A stretch of DNA of 41,743 nucleotides from Alphaproteobacteria bacterium (GCA_024279115.1 JAJRRW010000011.1:1-41743), one strand, 5' to 3'; counted from the first letter of the stretch, positions 17,801 through 27,194 are shown. Notes: generated by a model from the sequence alone, not told the origin. Made by a program: numbers and translations.

Positions 17801-20668
17801 TCAGCCATGCGCCCCGAAATTATGGGCGATACCGGCTCCAAGCAGCAAAACCAGCTCATAGGTCTGCTCCATGGGGTCAATGAGATCATTTTGAATGGAG
17901 GCGTAAGAGACCCCCTGACTGCCCAGGTCGCCTGCCTCTTCATCCATATCATAATCAAGTGGCTGCGGCATGGAAACGGGGTAAACCTCGCGCAACAGAG
18001 CCACCGCGTCGGTGATATGGAACGAGATAATGAGGCCGATCACCCGCTCTCGCGAAATGCCGTTGGCCATGGAAAAATCCGGGATTTGCGCCGCCAGCAG
18101 GTAAATATGCTGGATCAGCGCAATGCGCAGGGCATGCATCATATCAAGCCCTTCGCGCCATTGCTCATTGCTGCGATAGACCTTGATGTCAAGCTCGTCA
18201 AACACATCATGCAAACGCACCGCATCTTCACGCAAATAGGTCGCCAGATGCATAATGCCATCATGGCGCCGATCGCCGCGCAACAGATCAGCCAGATAGA
18301 TACAGGCGTTTTTGAGATGCATCTCATCATCATTGAGCGGTCTCGTCACCCAAAAGGCGTCATCAAACAAAGCCGAGTAGGAGGCCAGCGTCTTGATGCT
18401 CGACAGCGATCTGGCATGCCGGACAAGCGACATGATACGTCGCAAGCGCTCCGAGCCGTTGTACATTTCGACAAAGCGATCATGCTCTTCGCGCACGGTC
18501 TCCCCAACGCCGCTGATGACGTTTAAAACATAGCCCATCTGCTGCAATATGGCATTATGCGGTATGGCCCGCATTTCACCAAGCAAGGCGCGCTGATCGT
18601 GAGCAGCCTCGAACTGGCGAATGGACTTGCGCGATCCGGTCTTTACCAGCAAGCCGGTGCCAAAGGCTCCCAGCGCATCGCGATAGTCCTCATTGTCAAA
18701 AAGCGAGGTCTGATAGTCCATGATGTGCTCGAAAAAATCGAGGGAGAAATCAAGATCATCATAGAACAGGTCTTCAGGCTGTTTAAGCGTCGCTTCGCAA
18801 CTGCATGTCAGCATAGATACAAATGTCGTCAGCGCCAGCTTGTGCGAACCAAACAACACATAGCCATCGCCGCCTTGAAAACTCACTTCATGATGAAGGG
18901 GAATATCAAGCGAGTGATAGCGCCATCGCACCCACGGGGTCATCACATATTCAAAGCGATCGCGCAGGCTGGCGGGATGCGCGCCGCGCCCCATGCTCTC
19001 GCCATGGGTATCAAAAATCAACACGCCAAAATCGCCCTCTGGCGCTTCTTTGGCCACCACATCAGCCAGCTGCCCGTGAAAGCGCTCAATCGCTAACGCC
19101 GCCGGGATCTGGCCGATAAACCGCCCGGCATCAGAAAAACCGGTCTGCACGCAAAGACGGCCCCGTCCCTCTACATATTGACGATAAGATCTGGTTTTCA
19201 AAAGCTGTGAGATGATCCGCGCGCCGTGGTCGAGCGCCTCTTCCGTCTCCAGCAAGGGCGATACATCAATCTGGTTTTCAACCCCGTACAGCTTGGCCAG
19301 ATACACACCGGCCAGCACCGTAAACGGGTTTTCACATTCGGCGATCAACAAGCGAATAGGACTGGTGCTATCAATATGTTTGAGGATCTGCGTCATCACC
19401 AGAAACTGGCTAATGGCCGTCGCGCGCTCCAGCGCCAGCGAGGCAAAATTGATCTTTTGCGGCTTGGTCGCCATGATCAGCTCGTCAAGCTTGGTCAGCG
19501 TCACCCGCGAGCTTAGATCGACATTGCCAACAAGCTTCAATGGGGCCCGCGCCACATTATGCAGTTGCGCCGCATTGACCCGAAAATGCATCCGCGCCGT
19601 CCCCAGCCCTTGCGCCGTGATACGAGCCCGCAGCAAGACAAGTTGCAAACGCGCCTCGTCATCGCTCGCGTGATCAAGAGCTTTGTTCAGCAATGCCAGT
19701 ACTCTGGTGAGATCTCCACCAAGCCCTTTGTGGCTATTTTTCGTCAAGTGATTGGCGGCGATCGATAAGGTCCGCGGATCTTCAAGGTCCCCGGCAAACA
19801 GCTCAATATGGCGATCCAGCAGCGCCAGTTCAGTGTCAAACAATTGTTCCAGTTTTTGCAACTCGTTGGCCGCTTCGCCAGCCCCCAGATCAGCGCCCAC
19901 AACGCCGCTCATCTTGCGGGCACGTGAAATCTGCAAATGTTTTTCCGTCAGACGAAAGCGGATACTGTCATACCAGCGAATATCATTACGCCCATCCATG
20001 TCATAGCCGACCCAGCTATTGAGCTCCACGGGATTTGGATCAAGCGACATCCAGTCATCAGGATACTGCTTTTGCGCCACCTCAAGAATGGTCAGGCTCA
20101 CACGCCGATTGGCTTCCTGGGCATAATCAAGCGCCTCTTGCACCTGCCCATGCTCATTGGCCAAACTGATATCATCGTCGGGGGCATGAGAAAGACCAGT
20201 GAGTTTTTCGGCAAGCTGCTCTTGATCAAAATCATCGCCGCGACCAATCAGCTCGACCAGCATGGCGCGCAACTCGCGGGACATCATAAAGGTCGGATGA
20301 GCGGTAAAAACGGCTCCATGCAGGGGCTTGCCCCATCGATCCGCAAAATCTGCAAAATCGACTGCTTGGCCATCCTTGCTTGTCGAGGCCACAACCAGCT
20401 TGCGAAACTGCGCCAACACCTCGTCTTCATTATTGGTGCCAAGTCGCTTGCGCATCATGTGGGCGCGGTGGATCAAGGCGCGATCACAAAGCGTTGCACA
20501 AACCTTGCGCAGCTCGTTGCCACTTGTTCCCTGATTTTCGAGCCCGCGAGAAATTTCGAAGGCCAACTGCTTGATGGGGAGAAATTGCGGGTCATCTTTC
20601 ATACGCAATTTATGCTTTTTAAGCTGCTTGCGCCAACTCTCTAGCTGCTGGTGTGCCTGATCGTTCAT
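17801..20668 (-). CDS. Divergent phosphoenolpyruvate carboxylase homologue
   Basis: A 955-residue protein that aligns with PEP carboxylase along its length but with changed signatures. Preserved are VFTAHPT (His about 124), an acidic ETEEAL corresponding to the metal-binding ETLDDL of E. coli Ppc, the Asp of GFSD (Ppc: GYSD), the His and distal Arg of THGESMGRG, and RAIP. Changed are HGRGGSIGRGG to HGESMGRGA (the first Arg becomes Glu557), SAKDAG to AGRFIG (loss of the Lys), VTEQGE to FQGGDG, and the C-terminal RNTG to GAHG. Whether it fixes bicarbonate on PEP to give oxaloacetate is therefore uncertain. The start at 20668 was chosen over a TTG at 20716. No canonical ppc is in the window. Confidence 0.8.
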   Translation of the reverse strand: MNDQAHQQLESWRKQLKKHKLRMKDDPQFLPIKQLAFEISRGLENQGTSGNELRKVCATLCDRALIHRAHMMRKRLGTNNEDEVLAQFRKLVVASTSKDGQAVDFADFADRWGKPLHGAVFTAHPTFMMSRELRAMLVELIGRGDDFDQEQLAEKLTGLSHAPDDDISLANEHGQVQEALDYAQEANRRVSLTILEVAQKQYPDDWMSLDPNPVELNSWVGYDMDGRNDIRWYDSIRFRLTEKHLQISRARKMSGVVGADLGAGEAANELQKLEQLFDTELALLDRHIELFAGDLEDPRTLSIAANHLTKNSHKGLGGDLTRVLALLNKALDHASDDEARLQLVLLRARITAQGLGTARMHFRVNAAQLHNVARAPLKLVGNVDLSSRVTLTKLDELIMATKPQKINFASLALERATAISQFLVMTQILKHIDSTSPIRLLIAECENPFTVLAGVYLAKLYGVENQIDVSPLLETEEALDHGARIISQLLKTRSYRQYVEGRGRLCVQTGFSDAGRFIGQIPAALAIERFHGQLADVVAKEAPEGDFGVLIFDTHGESMGRGAHPASLRDRFEYVMTPWVRWRYHSLDIPLHHEVSFQGGDGYVLFGSHKLALTTFVSMLTCSCEATLKQPEDLFYDDLDFSLDFFEHIMDYQTSLFDNEDYRDALGAFGTGLLVKTGSRKSIRQFEAAHDQRALLGEMRAIPHNAILQQMGYVLNVISGVGETVREEHDRFVEMYNGSERLRRIMSLVRHARSLSSIKTLASYSALFDDAFWVTRPLNDDEMHLKNACIYLADLLRGDRRHDGIMHLATYLREDAVRLHDVFDELDIKVYRSNEQWREGLDMMHALRIALIQHIYLLAAQIPDFSMANGISRERVIGLIISFHITDAVALLREVYPVSMPQPLDYDMDEEAGDLGSQGVSYASIQNDLIDPMEQTYELVLLLGAGIAHNFGAHG

Positions 20669-20825
20669 ATCGCGTTTTTTCCGTGTGCGGTTACAAGCAG
20701 ATTGCCCGGCACTCAAATCAGCGCTAAACAGGCAAATGGTTGTGATCGGTGAATTTGTGTTCCATACCTAACCGGAAATGACCACACTGCCAAGCCTTGC
20801 TCGCAAACAGGATAAATCAGCTCCC

Positions 20826-21506
20826 ATGCTCTCCTCGCACAAACCAGCCATTTTGTTTGATCTGGACGGTACCCTTGTCGATACGGCGCCCGACCTCATC
20901 CATACGCTCAATCATCTGCTGGCGGCAGAAAACTGCCCGCCAGCCCCCGAGCCACTGATGCGTACCATGATAAGTCTTGGCGCAAGAGCGATGATCGACA
21001 AAGGCTTCGAGCTGGCGCAAAACCCCCGATCGGCGCCACAGCTTGACGAGCTCACCAAGCGCTTCATCGCTCATTATAGCGACCATATCGCGGTCCATAG
21101 CCAGCCTTTTCCAGGGGTCATAAAAACGCTTGAACAATTGTCGCAAAGGGGGCTCCCTTTGGGCATTTGCACCAATAAGAGTGAAGCCTTGTCGAGGCGA
21201 TTGCTCGAAAGTCTCGACATGGATCATTATTTCAGCGCCCTCATCGGGGTCGATACGCTGGCGGTAAAAAAACCCCATCCGGGGCATATTTTGGGAACCA
21301 TCAAAGCTCTTGGCATGTCCCCCGAGCAAGCCATCATGATTGGCGACAGTGAAACAGATATCAAGGCCGCACAAGCTGCCAATATACCGGTCATTGCCGT
21401 CGATTTTGGCTATTCCCCCGAACCGGTTGCCAACTTCCATCCAGATGCAATAGTCTCACACTATGATGATCTGTTAGTGATTCTTGATTCCTTTTTTGTA
21501 AAGTGA
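20826..21506 (+). CDS. gph: HAD-family phosphatase, probable phosphoglycolate phosphatase
   Basis: A 226-residue HAD hydrolase. Motif I is LFDLDGTLVDTAPDL (nucleophile and acid/base Asp), motif II is ICTNKSE, the motif III Lys is in AVKKPHPGH, and motif IV is MIGDSETDIKAA. The helical cap between motifs I and II is of the Gph/PGP type. It probably dephosphorylates 2-phosphoglycolate from DNA repair or metabolism; close HAD relatives with other substrates exist. An in-frame ATG at 20778 would add 16 residues; neither start has a strong ribosome site. It is transcribed divergently from the PEP-carboxylase-like gene. Confidence 0.85.
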   Translation: MLSSHKPAILFDLDGTLVDTAPDLIHTLNHLLAAENCPPAPEPLMRTMISLGARAMIDKGFELAQNPRSAPQLDELTKRFIAHYSDHIAVHSQPFPGVIKTLEQLSQRGLPLGICTNKSEALSRRLLESLDMDHYFSALIGVDTLAVKKPHPGHILGTIKALGMSPEQAIMIGDSETDIKAAQAANIPVIAVDFGYSPEPVANFHPDAIVSHYDDLLVILDSFFVK

Positions 21507-21545
21507 CAAACCAATAAATTAAAAAAACAGCGCCTGGACGGTGAT

Positions 21546-22514
21546 ATGATGACAGGAAAGACCAAAATATACGCTTTTGCAGCCCTGCTACTGGCTCTGC
21601 AACTGCTGATCATCACCCCCAAAGTCCAGGCCCGCTCCATTCAGGCCAATAACAGCTATGTGGTGCTCTCCTTGCCCAAAAGCTTTAAGTCCCAGCACCG
21701 GTTTGCCGGTTTTTTCTCCAGGGATGCCGGGGCAACCATCATGGTGCTGGACTTGCCCCGCGAAGCCTATAGCCAGTTTACCCACCGCTTTGAACGCGAA
21801 CTGGCCAACAAGGGCTATAGCGAAGTGCGGCGCGAGAAACTCAATGGCCGCCACGATGAGCATCTGTTTTTCTTTGCGCGCCAACATACGCCGGTTGGCC
21901 AGTTCGATAAATATCTGCTGATTTTCAGAAACCAGGAACGCGCCGCTTACGTGACCATCACCGTCAACCCGATTGAACAGGTAGAAACCCCGCTAAGCTA
22001 TATCGGTGCCAAGAATATTCTGGCCAAGGCCTCGCTTGCCAGCAAACGTGCGCGGGCTGCCAAAAACTATTATCTGGATTATATGGGGGCATTTGTCGAG
22101 CGCAGCACGATTGCTGGTTCCACCACCATATTTGCCCTCAAACAACCGCGCGCGCCAAAGAAACGTGGCAAACCCTTGTTTGTCATTGCCCCCTCTATAT
22201 CGCGCCACAAGCTCACAGGCCTCAAGGACACCGGGCGCAAGCTGATGGCAAATTTTGCGCGCTTTCGCAAGATGAAGCTGACGGCGGAAGAAGACCTGAT
22301 GGTGGACGGCATGCAAGGCTATGGACTGTCAGCCACCGCCATCAACAAATCTGATGGCAAGCCGGTCGGCATCTATCAGCTGGTGCTTGCCAATCCAAAG
22401 GGCGGCTATTTCCGCATTGTCGGCGTTGCACCACGCCCGCAATTTGCTCACTATTTGCCCGAATACCGCCGCATGGCCGCCAGTTTCCACCTGACAACGC
22501 CCCTGTCTGAATAA
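21546..22514 (+). CDS. Exported protein of unknown function
   Basis: A 322-residue protein with a Sec signal (about residues 1-29, cleavage after VQA). The mature part seems to have two similar-sized halves: SYVVLSLPKSFKSQHRFAGF with GATIMVLDLPREAY early, and a second half with EDLMVDGMQGYGLSATAI, KPVGIYQLVLANPKGGYFRIVGVAP and YRRMAASFHL at the end. That ending resembles proteins with a PsbP-like or lipocalin-like beta domain, but no family can be named. It lies 39 bases after gph in the same direction and may be co-transcribed. Confidence 0.75.
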   Translation: MMTGKTKIYAFAALLLALQLLIITPKVQARSIQANNSYVVLSLPKSFKSQHRFAGFFSRDAGATIMVLDLPREAYSQFTHRFERELANKGYSEVRREKLNGRHDEHLFFFARQHTPVGQFDKYLLIFRNQERAAYVTITVNPIEQVETPLSYIGAKNILAKASLASKRARAAKNYYLDYMGAFVERSTIAGSTTIFALKQPRAPKKRGKPLFVIAPSISRHKLTGLKDTGRKLMANFARFRKMKLTAEEDLMVDGMQGYGLSATAINKSDGKPVGIYQLVLANPKGGYFRIVGVAPRPQFAHYLPEYRRMAASFHLTTPLSE

Positions 22515-22564
22515 TCCGCAACAATATCGTGTTGAAGGAGCTGCTCAATATCTCCGCATAGTCC

Positions 22565-22593
22565 TTGACAAAAACCACTTCAATACCTAAAAA
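22565..22593 (+). promoter_or_regulatory. Candidate rpsD promoter
   Basis: TTGACA (22565-22570), a 17-base spacer and TAAAAA (22588-22593) give a good sigma-70-type promoter. It leaves a leader of about 145 bases before rpsD, long enough for autogenous control by S4, but no S4 target structure was identified. Confidence 0.6.
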
Positions 22594-22745
22594 TAGCCGA
22601 TCACCTCGACAAATTGTTGGGGGGATCACTTGCTTGTGGCTGGAAGATATGGCTTCTGGTGCTGTCGGGGCGCTCAAAAGGCCCAAAGGAGAGCAGGTTT
22701 CATCCCATAATATTTTTGCATCAAGTCTAAGGGACACGCAAATCC

Positions 22746-23366
22746 ATGACGAAAAGAATTCGCGCCAAATATAAAATCGACCGCCGCATGGGCGAAAACA
22801 TCTGGGGTCGCCCCAAGAGCCCGGTTAACCGCAAAGAATACGGCCCCGGTCAACACGGACAGGGACGCCGTCGCGGTAAACTCTCCGATTTTGGTATTCA
22901 GTTGCGCGCCAAACAAAAACTCAAAGGCTATTACGGCAATATCACCGAAAAGCAGTTCAAGCGCATCTATGGTGCCGCTGACCGCATGAAAGGCGATACC
23001 TCCGAAAATCTGATCGGTCTGCTTGAACTCCGCCTCGACGCCGTAGTCTATCGCTCCAAATTTGTGCCAACCGTATTTTCGGCGCGCCAGTTTGTCAGCC
23101 ATGGTCATGTCAAGGTCAATGGCCAACGGGTCAACATCCCGTCCTATCGCTGCAAAGAAGGCGATGTCATCGAAATTCGCGAGAAATCACGCGATCTGGC
23201 CATCGTCATCGAAGCAGCCGGCAGCCCCGAACGCGACATCCCCGATTATCTCGATGTCGATCACGGGAAGCTCAAATCTACCTTCGTGCGCACACCAGAA
23301 CTGGCCGAAGTGCCCTATCCCGTGGTCATGGAACCAAACCTTGTGGTGGAATTCTATTCACGTTAA
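22746..23366 (+). CDS. rpsD: 30S ribosomal protein S4
   Basis: A 206-residue primary 16S rRNA-binding protein. The N-terminal domain ([25 protein letters not shown]) is the alphaproteobacterial form without zinc cysteines. The S4 RNA-binding domain begins near [14 protein letters not shown] and continues with [22 protein letters not shown]. It is monocistronic here, apart from the alpha operon, as usual in alphaproteobacteria, and ends before a repeat pair and a strong terminator at 23544. Confidence 0.98.
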   Translation: MTKRIRAKYKIDRRMGENIWGRPKSPVNRKEYGPGQHGQGRRRGKLSDFGIQLRAKQKLKGYYGNITEKQFKRIYGAADRMKGDTSENLIGLLELRLDAVVYRSKFVPTVFSARQFVSHGHVKVNGQRVNIPSYRCKEGDVIEIREKSRDLAIVIEAAGSPERDIPDYLDVDHGKLKSTFVRTPELAEVPYPVVMEPNLVVEFYSR

Positions 23367-23369
23367 TTG

Positions 23370-23520
23370 CGCTCACGGCCATTCCAGCTAACGCTGGGCC
23401 TTCGCGGGAGCGCGCAAAGCGCGGCGCGTGGTCACGCTTGCCTCCCCTGGCGTCGGAGTTTCGCGCTCATCGCTATTCCAGCTAATGCTGGGCCTTCGCG
23501 GCAGCGCGCAAAGCGCGGCG
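23370..23520. repeat. 94-bp-period direct repeat after rpsD (two copies)
   Basis: CGCTCACGGCCATTCCAGCT... (23370-23427) returns at 23464-23520 with few differences. Each copy holds the GC-rich segment TTCGCGG(G/C)AGCGCGCAAAGC followed by GCGGCG, itself able to form a small hairpin. It is non-coding and precedes the rpsD terminator. Confidence 0.85.
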
Positions 23521-23543
23521 GATCAAGGATCTGAAAATTATAA

Positions 23544-23577
23544 AATGCCGGTGGCTTGCGTCACCGGCATTTTTTTA
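23544..23577 (+). terminator. Rho-independent terminator of rpsD
   Basis: AATGCCGGTG and CACCGGCATT form a perfect stem with an 8-base loop (GCTTGCGT), followed by a run of seven T. A textbook intrinsic terminator about 180 bases after the rpsD stop. Confidence 0.93.
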
Positions 23578-23629
23578 TTGACGATTAATGACCTCGCCGA
23601 TCAGGCGTGCTGCGCGCTCGGCGCTGGAG

Positions 23630-23778
23630 ACTAGTGGCTTGTCTCTCTTAAATTGAATGGTGTTTTATACTTGCTCCCCGGACAAGCCTGAGGAGCCGGA
23701 TGGGGGCTGCACATAAGTCATATCCAGTCCTCGCGCAGCTCACGAAACCCTATATTTAAAGTGAGGCAGGCCACTAGT
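23630..23778. mobile_element. MITE-like 149-bp element
   Basis: The ends ACTAGTGGCTTGTCTCTCTT and the reverse complement of the other end, ACTAGTGGCCTGCCTCACTT, match in 16 of 20 positions, and both run on into AAAT. There is no open gene inside. No target duplication is obvious, so a mobile origin is inferred only from the terminal inverted repeats. Confidence 0.5.
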
Positions 23779-23798
23779 CCCCAAGCCCCACTTTATGA

Positions 23799-24109
23799 CT
23801 GTCGCTATTGACACCCCACACCTTCCCCCCCACCAAACCGGGTTCCAAGGGCCCGCCCTTGGCGCCGTGCGCGCAGCACGCCCGACCGGCGAGGTCATTC
23901 CCCCTCAAGCAACCGGGCCAGCTGCAAACCACGCACAAAATTACCAAGCGAACTCAAATCGGTGCAATACGCTGTCGCTATTGACACCCCACACCTTCCC
24001 CCCCACCAAACCGGGTTCCAAGGGCGCGCCCTTGGCGCAGTGCGCGCAGCACGCCTGACCGGCGAGGTCATTCCCCCTCAAGCAACCGGGCCGGCTGCAA
24101 ACCACGCAC
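23799..24109. repeat. 138-bp direct duplication, including the pabBC 3' end
   Basis: Copies at 23799-23936 and 23972-24109 are about 97% identical (four differences). Copy 2 covers the last 14 codons and stop of the pabBC gene (24068-24109) plus downstream sequence. Copy 1 carries the same gene tail (VRGLQLARLLEGE and stop) detached from any gene body. Both contain the palindrome CCAAGGGCGCGCCCTTGG or a one-base variant, a likely terminator-like hairpin for the minus-strand gene. A third, inverted fragment lies at 23587-23617. Confidence 0.9.
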
Positions 24110-25944
24110 CGAATTTCCAAAAAATACCTTCCCCTCCTTGAGATCATCGAGCGTAAGGACTGTCTCCACGACGCGGCCCTTGGCGATCAGCTCTTCGCGC
24201 AAGGTGCCGGGCAGCAATCCGCATGTCAGCGGTGGTGTAAGCAGTTTGCCATCTCGTTCAATGAATAATGTTGAGCGAGATCCCTCGGTCAGCTCCCGGC
24301 GCTCATTTAAAAACAACACCTCATTTGCGCCCCACTGCTGGTTGGCGCTCGCCCATTGCTCATCGAACAATTCCCGTCTGGTGGTTTTGTGAGCCAGCAA
24401 TGTGTCGCCGCTTTCAACGCGCTTGTCGGATATGACAAAACGGATGCTTTTGACAGGGTCAGGCGGATCGATTTGTGTCGAGGTCAGTGTAAACTCACCG
24501 TCTGCTGACAACAATAACGCACAAGACAGGTGTGACCAGTCAACTCCCTGGCAAGCTCGCCGAGTGCTTCAACAATCGCTTGGCGAGGGTATGAAAACCC
24601 CAGCTCGGCACTTGAGTGCGCGAGGCGAGAGAGATGGCGCTCGCGTAAATAATAGCGCCCACCAGGATCGAGGCGCATGGTCTCGATAAGCTCAAAACCG
24701 GGCTGCACCACATCGGCAGGGGTCATGAATTTTGCCTTCAGCAGACATTCCTCATATTCGGCGTCCCCCTTGCTGTCCTGCACCACGCCAGAGCCGATTG
24801 CAGTTTCTCCATGGCCGTCTAGAAACAGGGTCAAGGTTCTGATCGCCACATTGAAACGAGCCGATAGCTGGCGCGACTTTGGATCGCGATCAAGCACGCC
24901 GATGGCCCCGCAATAGACGCCGCGCGGCTGCTCTTCCAAGTCGCAAATGACCTGCTGGGCGCGGATTTTTGGCGCACCCGTGATCGAACCAGCCGGCATC
25001 AGCGCATTTATAATATCATAGAGCCGCACCTCATCGCGCAAGCGGCCAGTGACGTCAGAGGTCATTTGATGGAGCGTTGGAAATGCCGTGACCTCATACA
25101 GATTACTGACTTCAACGCTGCCGACTTCGCAGATGCGCGACAAATCATTGCGCATGAGATCAACGATCATCAAGTTTTCCGCGCGGTTCTTGAGGTCTTC
25201 TTGCAGCTCTCGCGATAGCGCCTGATCTTCGCTGGATGTGGCCCCGCGCCTGATCGTGCCCTTCATGGGTCTGGTGGTGATGTGACCGTTTTTGATGTCA
25301 AAAAACAATTCGGGAGAATGGGACGGAATCGAAAAATCGGCACATTGCAGATAGGCCCCGTGGGACACGGGCTGTCGCTTTCGCAAATCCGCATACAGAG
25401 CAAAGGGCGATCCTTGATACTCAAGGCCGAGCTTTAACGCCAGATTGACCTGATAAATATCACCCGCGCCAATCAACTCCTTGACCCGCGCAAAACGGCG
25501 CAAATAGTCCCGCCTGGCCCAGGACGCATGGATATTGTTGAGTGTGGAAACGTTGCTGGTAGCATCCTCTCGTGCCAAAAATTCTGCAAGCTGCGCCGCT
25601 TGCAGATATTGCACCTTTGGAAACAGCGCGAACCAGATCAGCGGCACCCGCCTGTTTTTTGGCATCAACGGATGCAAGGAGGGCTCCAACGCGTATCCCA
25701 GCTCATAGGAAAAAAATCCAGCGGCGGTCAGCCCACTGTCAATGGCGTCAGATAATTGCTCGATGGCTGCATCAATCTGGCCTATCTGATCGGCGCGTAT
25801 GATCCCCACGCCATCTTCCAGCAACAATGCGCTGTCCGCTGAGGGGTGCTTGCCGCTATCAAATAAACACCACGCCTGGGAGAATTTGTCGAGCTCGTTG
25901 ACGCCGCTCTTTTGCCGGGAAGCCACCCTTGCAGCCTTGTTCAC
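24068..25944 (-). pseudogene. pabB: Aminodeoxychorismate synthase PabB fused to aminodeoxychorismate lyase PabC, frameshifted
   Basis: The first frame (25944-24484) encodes PabB, with IVDLMRNDL, PAGSITGAPK and the chorismate-binding core, then the beginning of a PabC domain (FELIETMRLDPGGRYYLRER). At about 24512-24519 the frame must shift by one base: the true continuation (LLSADGEFTLTS) lies in another frame that runs to 24068. That second frame holds the PabC PLP lysine in AHKTTRREL and TPPLTCGLLPGTLRE. As sequenced, PabC is cut in half while PabB is whole. The role is p-aminobenzoate synthesis for folate. The GTG start overlaps the previous gene's TGA by four bases. A sequencing error is possible. 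Confidence 0.85.
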
Positions 25945-26837
25945 GCAGCCTTCACACCAAGGCGTTTCATGCCCTCAAGGGCGGGCTTGAAATTAGGTTT
26001 TGCCTTGAGCGCTCGCCGATAGGCACGCACCGCTTTTTTGGGATCACCGAACCGCTCGGCTGACAAGCCACGATAGGTACAGGCCCGCGCATTGCCATTG
26101 CCTCGCTTGGCGGCAATATAAAAATCGTCATAGGCCGTTTCATATTGCTGCAACTCAAAACGGCTTTGCCCCCGCGCGAAATAGGGTTGCGGGGTATCAG
26201 GCTTGAGACCAATGGCAATATCAAAATCGCTGATGGCGTTTTCATGTTGCCCCATCAGCTGATAAGTGGCACCGCGCTGAAAAAAGGCGATGGCATTGGA
26301 GGGATCAAGTTTGATGGTCTGGCGAAAATCAGCCAGCGCCATGGCAAAATTCTTGTTTTTCATGTGCAAACGACCGCGCCCCAGATAGGCAGCAGTATAT
26401 TGCGGAGACAAGCGTAGAGCCTGTTCATAATCGGCTTTGGCAAGATCAATGCGCCGCATCTTGATGTAAACAAGCGCCCGATTGCCATAGGCTTGATAAT
26501 ATTGGGGGTCGATATCGATCGCAGCGTTAAAGTCTGCCAATGCCCGTCGATAATCCGCGCTCTTGGCAAAAGCCGTCCCGCGCATATTAAGAGCGTTCAC
26601 ATCGGTTGGATTACGGCGGACAACTTCCGAAAGAGAGGCCAGATTTTGGCGTGCCCCGCGGGCCAGAATTTTTGGCCGGGCCTCGTTGGCCGGGCGAAAT
26701 GAACTGCCTCTGGCAAGCGAGCCTTTTTGCCGGGGCCCCTCGTTCAGATCAGAACCAGCCAACCCGCTTATCGGGCTGGCGGACTGGCAACCACCTACCA
26801 GCAGACCACCAACGGCAATCGCGATGAGCATGCGCAT
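25941..26837 (-). CDS. TPR-repeat lipoprotein
   Basis: A 298-residue protein with a lipoprotein signal, MRMLIAIAVGGLLVGGC (lipobox LVGGC), a Ser/Gly/Arg-rich linker and about six tetratricopeptide repeats from residue 70 to the end (for example YRRALADFNAAIDIDPQYYQAYGNRA). TPRs form protein-binding superhelices; as a lipoprotein it should face the periplasm from the inner or outer membrane. The start was set to place the lipobox near the N-terminus, but in-frame starts at 26924 and 26951 (TTG) cannot be excluded and none has a strong ribosome site. It is translationally coupled to pabBC downstream (GTGA overlap). Confidence 0.8.
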   Translation of the reverse strand: MRMLIAIAVGGLLVGGCQSASPISGLAGSDLNEGPRQKGSLARGSSFRPANEARPKILARGARQNLASLSEVVRRNPTDVNALNMRGTAFAKSADYRRALADFNAAIDIDPQYYQAYGNRALVYIKMRRIDLAKADYEQALRLSPQYTAAYLGRGRLHMKNKNFAMALADFRQTIKLDPSNAIAFFQRGATYQLMGQHENAISDFDIAIGLKPDTPQPYFARGQSRFELQQYETAYDDFYIAAKRGNGNARACTYRGLSAERFGDPKKAVRAYRRALKAKPNFKPALEGMKRLGVKAA

Positions 26838-26951
26838 TTGCGTGGCTTTTGGAGCACACGATGGGGCATGATCGGTCAAGGAGACCGTGTGATTTTGTTT
26901 TGAGTAAGAAGCAATTATTTTCATCACCGCATTCGCTTGCCGTTTGATCAA

Positions 26952-27138
26952 TCCATACTCATTTATACACGCGCTATCGCCGCAAAATCATACAAGATTC
27001 TTTGGTAGTGTAAGGATGGTTGATTTTCAGACGACTTGCAAGGGCAATTAACACGCAAAGAGGCGCTATGGCCGAGTGACCGCGGCTCTTTCACCACAAT
27101 CACCTCGCAAACGGCAGGCTCCACAAGCCATAACAACA
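26952..27138. other. Intergenic stretch between the TPR gene and rpsU
   Basis: No gene is supported. A segment around 27058-27080 (GGCGCTATGGCCGAGTG) looks briefly like the D-arm of a tRNA, but no acceptor or anticodon stem can be built. Confidence 0.5.
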
Positions 27139-27160
27139 AGGGCCTGCGCCCTCATTGTCA
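27139..27160 (-). terminator. Probable rpsU terminator
   Basis: On the minus strand AGGGC-GCAG-GCCCT is followed by TGTTGTT, about 45 bases after the rpsU stop. The stem is short and the U-run imperfect. Confidence 0.4.
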
Positions 27161-27194
27161 TGGTGAAACGGCGTCAATACAAGTGGAAAATGCT

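Noticed and set aside
23795-24058. Plus-strand open frame spanning the 138-bp repeats
   Set aside because: The frame exists only because the repeat is duplicated; the same DNA encodes the pabBC C-terminus on the minus strand.
27058-27080. tRNA-like segment GGCGCTATGGCCGAGTG
   Set aside because: Resembles a tRNA D-arm, but no acceptor stem, anticodon arm or T-loop can be found around it.
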